Assembly: GCA_024691045.1 (NCBI GenBank)
Contig: JAILOC010000026.1
Coordinates: forward strand, 1-5,200
Direction of reading: 5' to 3'
Source of the DNA: Lachnospiraceae bacterium
GTDB taxonomy: Bacteria > Bacillota_A > Clostridia > Lachnospirales > Lachnospiraceae
DNA: 5,200 nt
Positions 1-5,200 of the stretch are shown piece by piece (position 1 is the first letter of the stretch; each line of letters opens with the position of its first letter). Position numbers and translations under genes: made by a program. The notes under the pieces are model-generated. The model was given only the letters and a program-made list of their open reading frames with translations, was not told the DNA's origin and ran no database searches.

Positions 1-762
1 CTGGTCCCTGAAATATTCCGCGATGGCGGTAGCGGTAAGTGCAGCCTTTTTTCTTTCGAGAGCGGGACGGTCACTTGTCGCGACCACTACAACGCTCCTC
101 TTCATACCCTCTTCGCCAAGGTCTCTTTCTATGAATTCCCTAACCTCCCTGCCTCGCTCTCCGATAAGGGCGATGACGTTGATGTCAGCCTTGGTGTTTC
201 TCGCGAACATACCCATAAGGGTGGATTTACCGACACCGGAGCCCGCGAATATTCCGATACGCTGACCCTTGCCGAGTGTGATCATACCGTCAACGGCTTT
301 GACGCCGAGCGGAAGAACTTCATCGATTATCGCTCTTTGCATGGGATCGGGCGGAGCATTCTCAACGGAATATCTCTCGCCTTCTATAGTGCTTCCGTCG
401 GTGGGTTCACCGAGTGCATTGAGCGTTTTGCCGAGCAGCTGTCTGCTCGCGGTTACCATCAGAGGATAGCCGGTATTGATGACCATGCTTCCGAGTCCTA
501 TTCCGTCAGTCACGCCGTAAGGCATCAGAAGAGTCTTCTTGTCCTTGAAGCCCACAACCTCCGCCAGGATCTCTTCGTCCACAGCTTCGTGGATATCATC
601 ACTTTTGGGAATGATGCGGCAGAGATCCCCGAGCTTGGCATCGGGACCTGCGGATTCTATGGTAAGTCCCACAACGTTAACAACCTTTCCCATCTTCTTG
701 AAAAAGGTAAACTGGACTGCTTTATTGTATTTCGAGTAATCAACATCCCTTACGGTTACCAT
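1..762 (-). CDS. fliI: Flagellar export ATPase FliI, N-terminal 254 residues (runs off left edge)
   Basis: The predicted protein is the F1-ATPase-like hexameric ATPase of the flagellar type III export apparatus, which acts at the cytoplasmic face of the basal body under the control of FliH. I translated it from the minus strand; it is open from the ATG at 762-760 to the window edge, giving 254 codons of an expected 430-450. Visible parts are an N-terminal beta-barrel region (about residues 1-90), the family segment LLGKTLNALGEPTDG before the nucleotide-binding core, the PPDPMQR motif, the Walker A loop AGSGVGKST (residues 173-181, lysine 179) and GERGREV (201-207), whose Glu202 matches the catalytic glutamate of F1 beta subunits. 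The last visible stretch ends in AEYFRDQ, typical of FliI and its type III secretion homologues. Walker B and the C-terminal domain lie outside. An in-frame GTG at 777 would add five residues, but the ATG is better placed after GGGAAG. Flagellar rather than virulence secretion is inferred from the neighbours. Confidence 0.96.
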   Translation of the reverse strand, partial: MVTVRDVDYSKYNKAVQFTFFKKMGKVVNVVGLTIESAGPDAKLGDLCRIIPKSDDIHEAVDEEILAEVVGFKDKKTLLMPYGVTDGIGLGSMVINTGYPLMVTASRQLLGKTLNALGEPTDGSTIEGERYSVENAPPDPMQRAIIDEVLPLGVKAVDGMITLGKGQRIGIFAGSGVGKSTLMGMFARNTKADINVIALIGERGREVREFIERDLGEEGMKRSVVVVATSDRPALERKKAALTATAIAEYFRDQ

Positions 763-780
763 ACCGCTTCCCGTCACCTC
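763..780 (-). promoter_or_regulatory. Ribosome binding region of fliI
   Basis: Two purine-rich elements precede the fliI ATG on the minus strand. GGGAAG (767-772) lies 4 nt from the ATG. GAGGTG (775-780) is the stronger anti-16S match but sits 12 nt away, which is long. A two-codon reading frame, ATG AGG TGA (782-774), overlaps the GAGGTG element. The arrangement is less ideal than at the other genes here, so fliI may be translated less efficiently; that is inference. Confidence 0.5.
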
Positions 781-812
781 ATAAAACGAAAGGCCGGATG
801 AACCGGCCTTCG
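781..812 (-). terminator. Terminator-like hairpin in the fliH-fliI gap
   Basis: On the minus strand, AAGGCCGG (810-803), a TTCAT loop (802-798) and CCGGCCTT (797-790) form a perfect 8-bp GC-rich stem. One bulged T at 789 would allow two more pairs (812-811 with 788-787). TTTTAT follows (786-781). On the plus strand no T tract follows the hairpin, so it is oriented with the operon. The U tract is short and interrupted by CG, so full termination is unlikely. Partial attenuation, or a stem that blocks RNA decay between fliH and fliI, fits better. It lies in the only sizeable gap of the operon, 13 nt after the fliH stop codon. Confidence 0.5.
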
Positions 813-824
813 AATAGCTGATAG

Positions 825-1745
825 CTACTGTTCATCCCTGCTGTATGATAAAAGCTTAAGTTTTGTGGACAGTTCCGAAAGTTCCGTGCCAAGGCTGCAG
901 TCAAATATGCCGCCGTCCGTTTCGATCATACATGAATCGGGAGGAAGGGATATATCCTCCATTATCTCTATTACGCTGCCGGGAGCTTTGGCCGCTTCTT
1001 CAAGGACGCTCTTACGCGAATTGACGTAGTCGAAATTGTCCTTGCTGATGTGGATAAGAAAGCTTCTGGCTCCTTCGATATTCCTGAGAGCATTTGCCAC
1101 AAGATGTCCTGCGATAGTCTTGTGTATCTTGAGATCGGTCTTAAGGACATGCTCGTAAACATCCGTGATGGTATCGACAAGCTCGGGCTCCATATCGTTG
1201 AGTCTCTTCTGGTACAGCTCCTCAAGCTCTTCTCTTTCCCTGTCGAGCGCTTCAACCTTGTCCTGGAATTCCTGTGCCGCTCTTGCGGAGCCTTCGGAAT
1301 AGCCCTCGTCAAAGCCTTTGCTCTTAGCGTCTTCCTCGATCGAAGCAGCCTTATCGCGAGCGGAAGCGATTATATCATCTGCGGAAGCCTTCGCTTCATC
1401 GAGAATCCTGGCAGCTTCTGCCTTGGCTTCCTCCACCGCCTTCCGGGCGTCCTCAAGCGATTCTCCCTTTATGACCGAGCCGGAAAAATCAGCGGCTGTA
1501 AATTCGCCCGTATCACGGGTTATGCCTTCGATGCCGGGATCGAAATCACTGTCAAGGGTTATGCCCTCAACCAGTTCCATCGCACCCTGACTGTCAGCAT
1601 TGATGTCATCTACAAAACCCGAATTCTCAGGCCTCTGCATTTTCATGCCGAGTGCATCAATGCGTTTCTTGACAAGCTCGTTCATATCAATGACACGCTT
1701 GTCATTTCCCATATTCATATAAGATGTTTTATACAGGTTAGACAA
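825..1745 (-). CDS. fliH: Flagellar assembly protein FliH (export ATPase regulator)
   Basis: FliH homologues bind the FliI ATPase as a dimer, restrain its activity and link it to the C-ring, in the manner of an F/V-ATPase peripheral stalk. The predicted 306-residue protein has a variable acidic N-terminal part (about 1-97), then a long alanine/glutamate/lysine-rich helix predicted to form a coiled coil (about 98-185) containing GFDEGYSEG (144-152), a GxxxGxxxG motif known from FliH/YscL proteins. The C-terminal FliI-binding-type domain (about 190-306) carries the family signature around CMIETDGGIFDCSLGTEL (272-289). I chose the TTG start at 1745-1743: it gives MSNLYKTSY, like other clostridial FliH starts, and has GGAG 9 nt upstream. 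The ATGs at 1718 and 1712 lack a ribosome binding site. The gene overlaps the fliG stop by 8 nt, suggesting translational coupling. It is longer than Salmonella FliH (about 235 residues), mainly through the N-terminal linker. The family call is firm and the exact start is likely. Confidence 0.93.
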   Translation of the reverse strand: MSNLYKTSYMNMGNDKRVIDMNELVKKRIDALGMKMQRPENSGFVDDINADSQGAMELVEGITLDSDFDPGIEGITRDTGEFTAADFSGSVIKGESLEDARKAVEEAKAEAARILDEAKASADDIIASARDKAASIEEDAKSKGFDEGYSEGSARAAQEFQDKVEALDREREELEELYQKRLNDMEPELVDTITDVYEHVLKTDLKIHKTIAGHLVANALRNIEGARSFLIHISKDNFDYVNSRKSVLEEAAKAPGSVIEIMEDISLPPDSCMIETDGGIFDCSLGTELSELSTKLKLLSYSRDEQ

Positions 1746-2754
1746 CTATCTCATCTCCGCCGCCTCTGGAGATAACGATCTCACCGGAATCCTCCAGTTT
1801 GCGGATAATATTAACAATCTTCTGCTGAGCCTCTTCAACATCCTTCATACGTACGGGACCCATGAATTCCATGTCTTCCTTGATCATGGTGGCAAGACGC
1901 TTTGAAAGGTTATTGAATATAGCATTCTGTACCTGCTCATTAGCCGCCTTAAGAGCGATGCCGAGATCGTTATTATCGACATCACGCAGCACTCTCTGAA
2001 TGGATCTGTCGTCGAGAAGCAGGATATCTTCGAATACGAACATCTTCTTTCTGATCTCGTCGGCAAGCTCGGGCTCTTCGATCTCGAGGGATTCCATGAT
2101 GTGCTTCTCGGTACCGCGGTCGACGGAATTGAGGATCTCGACAACGGAATCGACACCGCCGATGATCGTGTAGTCCTGATTGACAAGGGAAGCGAGTTTC
2201 TGCTCGAGGACATTCTCGACTTCCTTGATGACATCGGGACTTGTTCTGTCCATCACGGCTATTCTTCTCGCAACATCGGCCTGACGGTCGGGTGCAAGTC
2301 CGGATATGATCTGTGCCGCCTGTCCGGGAGCCAGATACGAAAGAATAAGTGCAATGGTCTGGGGATGCTCGTCCTGAATGAAGTTGATGAGCTGCGATGC
2401 ATCGGTCTTGCGTACGAACTCGAAAGGCTTGACCTGGAGCGATGCTGTAAGTCTTCCGATGACATCCATCGCCTTCTCGGTTCCGAGTGATTTCTCGAGA
2501 AGCTCTCTTGCATAATTGATACCGCCCTCTGCGATATACTGCTGTGCAAGGCATACTCCGTAGAACTCTTCGAGAATGGCCTCCTTGACATCGGGGCCTA
2601 CAGTTCTGGTATTGGCGATCTCAAGGGTAAGCTCTTCTATCTCCTCTTCCTTGAGGTGCTTGAATATTCCTGCGCTCCTCTCAGGTCCGAGTGTGATGAG
2701 AAGGATCGCAGCTTTCTGAACTCCGCTTAATTCATTTGATGAAGATAAAGCCAT
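1738..2754 (-). CDS. fliG: Flagellar motor switch protein FliG
   Basis: FliG is the C-ring protein that attaches to the MS ring and interacts with the MotA stator to produce and switch torque. The 338-residue length matches the family (about 330-340). In order there are an N-terminal FliF-binding domain (about 8-105, with GVQKAAILLITLG at 11-23), a middle domain (about 115-195) with the EHPQ motif (129-132) followed by TIALILSYL, and a C-terminal torque domain (about 200-330) containing GGVDSVVEILN (199-209), MFVFEDI (238-244) and DDRSIQRVLRDVD (248-260). By spacing, the torque-helix charges of E. coli FliG (K264, R281, D288, D289, R297) correspond to K269, R286, E293, D294 and R302, so all charges are kept with one Asp-to-Glu change. 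The ATG at 2754 follows AAGGAG by 9 nt, and the gene starts 18 bp after the fliF stop. The tail GGGDEIVV overlaps the start of fliH. The identification is very secure. Confidence 0.98.
   Translation of the reverse strand: MALSSSNELSGVQKAAILLITLGPERSAGIFKHLKEEEIEELTLEIANTRTVGPDVKEAILEEFYGVCLAQQYIAEGGINYARELLEKSLGTEKAMDVIGRLTASLQVKPFEFVRKTDASQLINFIQDEHPQTIALILSYLAPGQAAQIISGLAPDRQADVARRIAVMDRTSPDVIKEVENVLEQKLASLVNQDYTIIGGVDSVVEILNSVDRGTEKHIMESLEIEEPELADEIRKKMFVFEDILLLDDRSIQRVLRDVDNNDLGIALKAANEQVQNAIFNNLSKRLATMIKEDMEFMGPVRMKDVEEAQQKIVNIIRKLEDSGEIVISRGGGDEIVV
1743..1758 (-). promoter_or_regulatory. fliH ribosome binding site and TTG start inside fliG
   Basis: GGAG (1758-1755) lies inside the last codons of fliG, 9 nt before the TTG start codon (1745-1743). 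The fliG TAA (1740-1738) comes 2 nt after the TTG. This site decides the fliH start, since the downstream ATGs have no purine-rich element before them. The GGAGAT core can pair with ATCTCC (1773-1768) just upstream, giving a 6-bp stem with a 9-nt loop, so ribosomes finishing fliG may be needed to expose it (inference). Confidence 0.6.
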
Positions 2755-2772
2755 TTAGGGTTACTCCTTAGA

Positions 2773-4374
2773 TCAGCCCCAGTCGTCTGTCAGCCAGTTG
2801 CGAAGCAGAGCCGCTGCAGCCTCGGGATTTTCATCAACAAATTTTTCTATCATTCTTCTGGTATCAGATTTATTCTCCACATCGATGTTCTCGATCTGAG
2901 GCTCGGGATTGGACTGAAGAAGCTTTTCTACGGAAAGCTCGGGCTCTGTATCCTCTTCGTTCTTCCTGCCGCCCATGCTTCTGAGGATGACGAATGCAAG
3001 AAGTCCGAGTATCAGGATGATAAGGAAAGCGGAAAGGACGGTGGTCCAGCTGATGGCGAGACTTTCCTTGTCGTAGAATATCGGTGATTCGTATGCAACG
3101 ATGGTGATATTTTCAACCGGAATGCCGGTAGCGTTTGCTGCGATCCGATAAAGCTCGGGATCGACTTCAAGCTTCTTGTCGGCGGAATTGGCAAGCTTAT
3201 ACTCTTCCCAGGTCGTTCCGTCCAAAAGTCCCTGTGCCTTGACATCCTCTTCACGGATCTCCTTATAAGAGATGGCAGCTATGGACATGGATGAATTGGG
3301 ATAATTGATCGCGCCCGCGGGAGTGACCTTGTACTCGGAGGACTCGTTTGGAAGGTAATCCTTCTCAAGCTCAGCGGTCGACTGTGAACTGGTTCCGTAA
3401 TCGCTCGTTACGTATGTGGTGCCTTCACCGTTTGAATCGGTTCCGGGAATACCGCCCACTCCGTTTTCCGCGGTCGACTCATACTGCTCTTCATGTGAGA
3501 GCATGCCCTCTGTACGGTCGGAATTTGCATAGTATTCCTTGACAGTCTTCTCGTAATTGGAATAATCCATGTCGAGATGACTGGTGACTTCAACATTGTT
3601 GTAATTGGGTGTTCCGAGAAGAACCCTCTTTACCTGGTTGGCGATCATAGCCTCGGCCTGGTTACGGAGCTCCTGCATGGAATTGGCGATGCCGGATGAT
3701 GAATAATCATCACCGCCCGCAAAAAGAAGCGTACCGTCCGAATCAAGTATCGTGATGTTCGCGGTATTGCTGTTTCTTAAGAATGTCTGGATACACTTTG
3801 CAAGATTTGCAGCCTTGGCAGCGGTAAAGCTTCCGTCATGCTCTATCTGGATATATGCGGACGACTCTTCCTCATTGGAGATAAGAGTTCCGGTATCTTC
3901 GGGAATATTGAGATTAACCTTGCAGCTTTCGACTCCGTCGATGTCGAGGATCACGGCCTTGAGCTTGTTCTCATAATACAGCTGATACATCTTGGCGCGG
4001 TCGGAGTTCGTGGTGGCAAGGTTGCTGCTCAGGGCATCCTGAAGAGTATACTCCTCGGGAACATAGCCCGATGAACCCAGTGCAAGCTCAGCCTGGGTAT
4101 ACTGCGTTGTCTGGACACTGATGGTAAGTGCGTCCTGAGATTCCGTGTGGGCTATCGAATTTTCATCGAGGATGGAAATTATCTGTGCCGCATCCTTGGT
4201 GTTGGGTGCGGTGATCAGAACCTTATACTTCGGCCTGGAAACAAAAAAGATGATGAGAGCAAAGACCGCGATCGCAAAAAGTACAAGGCCTATGATTATG
4301 CCCTTTTGTCTCGCGGTGAATTTGTTCCACCATTCTTTGATCTTTTCAATTGTCTCCTTGATTCTCTCAGGCAT
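2773..4374 (-). CDS. fliF: Flagellar MS-ring protein FliF
   Basis: FliF oligomerises in the cytoplasmic membrane as the MS ring, the base on which the rotor, rod and export gate are built. The predicted protein has 533 residues, close to the usual 510-570. A short amphipathic N-terminus leads into a first membrane helix (about 24-46). A YscJ/FliF-type ring-building region follows (about 48-220), then the FliF-specific region (about 225-435) with a Gly/Ser/Thr-rich, probably flexible loop (about 296-335, including GGIPGTDSN), and a second membrane helix (about 442-465). The acidic cytoplasmic tail ends in ALLRNWLTDDWG (522-533), the typical FliG-binding end. The ATG at 4374 follows GGGAGG by 6 nt. 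The gene lies 22 bp after fliE and 18 bp before fliG, whose product docks on this tail. Nothing suggests truncation or frameshift. Confidence 0.98.
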   Translation of the reverse strand: MPERIKETIEKIKEWWNKFTARQKGIIIGLVLFAIAVFALIIFFVSRPKYKVLITAPNTKDAAQIISILDENSIAHTESQDALTISVQTTQYTQAELALGSSGYVPEEYTLQDALSSNLATTNSDRAKMYQLYYENKLKAVILDIDGVESCKVNLNIPEDTGTLISNEEESSAYIQIEHDGSFTAAKAANLAKCIQTFLRNSNTANITILDSDGTLLFAGGDDYSSSGIANSMQELRNQAEAMIANQVKRVLLGTPNYNNVEVTSHLDMDYSNYEKTVKEYYANSDRTEGMLSHEEQYESTAENGVGGIPGTDSNGEGTTYVTSDYGTSSQSTAELEKDYLPNESSEYKVTPAGAINYPNSSMSIAAISYKEIREEDVKAQGLLDGTTWEEYKLANSADKKLEVDPELYRIAANATGIPVENITIVAYESPIFYDKESLAISWTTVLSAFLIILILGLLAFVILRSMGGRKNEEDTEPELSVEKLLQSNPEPQIENIDVENKSDTRRMIEKFVDENPEAAAALLRNWLTDDWG

Positions 4375-4396
4375 TTCAAGCCTCCCGGAAAAGTGA

Positions 4397-4729
4397 CTAT
4401 ACTTGCATCTGCATTATTTCTTTATATGCTTCGAGGAGCCTGTCCCTGATGGCTACGGTATACTGCAGCGCAGTCTGTGCCTTCTGGAGAGCGATGGTCA
4501 GATCATGGGTTGAATCCGACTGGCCGAGAGCAAAGAGTATCTCCTGGTTTTCGGCATCCGACAGATATGCATTCGTTGTCTTGATGCTGTCTACGGCCGA
4601 ATTGAATACCGACGAAAAAAGTGTTCCGTCAGAGCTCTCCCCCTGAAGCGAGTTAACACCCTTAGCAGCCGATGATGTCTTGTAAAAATCAGCTGCACCG
4701 GTTAGTTCATGTACAAGTGATGCGTTCAT
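4397..4729 (-). CDS. fliE: Flagellar hook-basal body complex protein FliE
   Basis: FliE is the small export substrate that joins the MS ring to the proximal rod and is among the first proteins through the export gate. The predicted length of 110 residues fits the family (about 100-110). The N-terminal half is Ser/Thr/Ala-rich and poorly conserved. The C-terminal half is characteristic: FALGQSDSTHDLTIALQKA (66-84), then a helix with VAIRDRLLEAYKEIMQMQV (92-110), matching the family pattern of a conserved RxxxLEAYxEIMxM ending. The ATG at 4729 has AGAGGTGA about 4 nt upstream. The gene begins 17 bp after the flgC stop and ends 22 bp before fliF, the standard flgC-fliE-fliF arrangement. The distinctive C-terminus and the context together make the call secure despite the small size. 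Confidence 0.96.
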   Translation of the reverse strand: MNASLVHELTGAADFYKTSSAAKGVNSLQGESSDGTLFSSVFNSAVDSIKTTNAYLSDAENQEILFALGQSDSTHDLTIALQKAQTALQYTVAIRDRLLEAYKEIMQMQV

Positions 4730-4746
4730 TTATTCACCTCTTATGA

Positions 4747-5199
4747 TCAGCCCTGTCCGATATTGAGTCCCTGCTGAGCCATAGCCTTGGTCGCTTCGAA
4801 AGCGGTAGCGTTCGCTTCGTAGGAACGGCTTGCATCGATCAGGTTAGTCATCTCGGTGATGATGTTAACATTGGGATACATTACATATCCGTTCTCATCG
4901 GCATCGGGATGCGAAGGATCGTAGACCATGTTCTGGGGTGTGACTTTATCCTCCAGAACCCTGGCAACCTTTACACCCTTGCCGGCATAATTCTTGGAAA
5001 CGGAATTGAGTACATGGCTGAAGGTATCGCTTCCCCTGACGCCCTTCTCCTCAAAATAAACAACCTTTCTCACATAAGGAGACCCATCCTTGGTACGGGT
5101 TGTGTTCGCATTCGCAACGTTCTCGGATATGATATCCATCCTGTAACGCTGGGCTGTAAGGCCTGATGCGCTGATGTCAAATGCCGTAAACATTCCCAT
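4747..5199 (-). CDS. flgC: Flagellar basal-body rod protein FlgC
   Basis: FlgC is a proximal rod subunit exported through the flagellar secretion system and assembled outside the cytoplasmic membrane. The 150-residue length is typical (134-150). The N-terminal rod motif is clear: DISASGLTAQRYRMDIISEN (8-27) followed by VANANTTRT. The middle holds GVKVARVLED and VYDPSHPDADENGYV (92-106), which distinguishes FlgC from FlgB. The C-terminal helix contains NLIDASRSYEANATAFEATK (119-138) and ends in LNIGQG, as in other FlgC proteins. No cleavable signal peptide is seen, as expected for a type III export substrate. The ATG at 5199 agrees with the usual family start, but only one more base is in the window, so its ribosome binding site cannot be inspected. 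Met3 (5193) is a less likely alternative. flgB is expected immediately upstream, outside the window. Confidence 0.95.
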   Translation of the reverse strand: MGMFTAFDISASGLTAQRYRMDIISENVANANTTRTKDGSPYVRKVVYFEEKGVRGSDTFSHVLNSVSKNYAGKGVKVARVLEDKVTPQNMVYDPSHPDADENGYVMYPNVNIITEMTNLIDASRSYEANATAFEATKAMAQQGLNIGQG

Positions 5200-5200
5200 A

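Noticed and set aside
774..782. A two-codon reading frame (ATG AGG TGA) just upstream of fliI, as a possible leader peptide.
   Set aside because: It is too short to assess and lacks its own ribosome binding site. Its sequence is probably just the GAGGTG element preceded by AT.
337..801. A 154-codon plus-strand open reading frame antisense to the fliI start and the fliH-fliI gap.
   Set aside because: It is the complement of conserved FliI sequence, has no recognisable family features, and runs into the hairpin region. No independent evidence supports expression.
1050..1775. A 241-codon open reading frame on the plus strand, antisense to fliH and the end of fliG.
   Set aside because: It lies opposite an unmistakable gene, its translation shows no recognisable domain, and no convincing ribosome binding site or promoter was seen. 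It is best explained by codon bias of the real gene.
1766..1797. A 6-bp inverted repeat, CTGGAG/CTCCAG, near the end of fliG.
   Set aside because: The 20-nt spacing and short arms within coding sequence make chance likely. It is not followed by a T tract on either strand.
1982..2591. Minus-strand open frames of 190 and 110 codons overlapping fliG in other frames.
   Set aside because: The translations are rich in Arg, Ser and Cys with no domain pattern, while the fliG frame is fully family-typical. They are out-of-frame shadows.
1..5200. Possible undescribed accessory system, mobile element or CRISPR array.
   Set aside because: Essentially all of the window is explained by six consecutive, intact-looking conserved flagellar genes in their classical order. 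No repeats, integrase-like genes or compositional breaks were noticed.

Overview
This window is the middle of a flagellar basal-body and export operon, read entirely on the minus strand. In transcription order (high to low coordinates) it carries flgC, fliE, fliF, fliG, fliH and the first 254 codons of fliI, which runs off the left edge. All six identifications rest on family-typical protein sequence and on the classical order flgB-flgC-fliE-fliF-fliG-fliH-fliI-fliJ. flgB is expected just beyond position 5200 and the rest of fliI, then fliJ, before position 1. Neither neighbour is visible.

The gene order, the good GGAGG-type ribosome binding sites, the moderate GC content and the protein style suggest a motile Clostridia-class Firmicute, most likely near Lachnospiraceae. 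Telling features are the FliF C-terminus ending in LTDDWG, the FliG tail ending in GGGDEIVV and a FliH beginning MSNLYK. The family-level assignment is an impression from sequence style, not a measured result.

Layout: 5199-4747 flgC (proximal rod); 4729-4397 fliE (MS-ring/rod junction); 4374-2773 fliF (MS ring); 2754-1738 fliG (rotor/switch); 1745-825 fliH (export ATPase regulator, TTG start, 8-nt overlap with fliG); 824-763 a 62-bp gap with a terminator-like hairpin; 762-1 fliI (export ATPase, partial). The other gaps are only 17-22 bp, so the set is almost certainly co-transcribed and partly translationally coupled. No promoter is visible, as expected inside an operon.

Together the genes build the inner flagellar motor. 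FliF forms the membrane ring, FliG docks on its cytoplasmic tail and receives torque from the stator, FliE joins the ring to the FlgC-containing rod, and FliH/FliI energise and organise protein export through the ring.

I found no undescribed system. The observations worth a second look are small: the fliH-fliI hairpin, a fliH start whose ribosome binding site can be masked by a local hairpin, and a short in-frame repeat in the FliH linker. No tRNA, rRNA, CRISPR or mobile element was seen, and no stretch longer than 300 bases lacks a gene.
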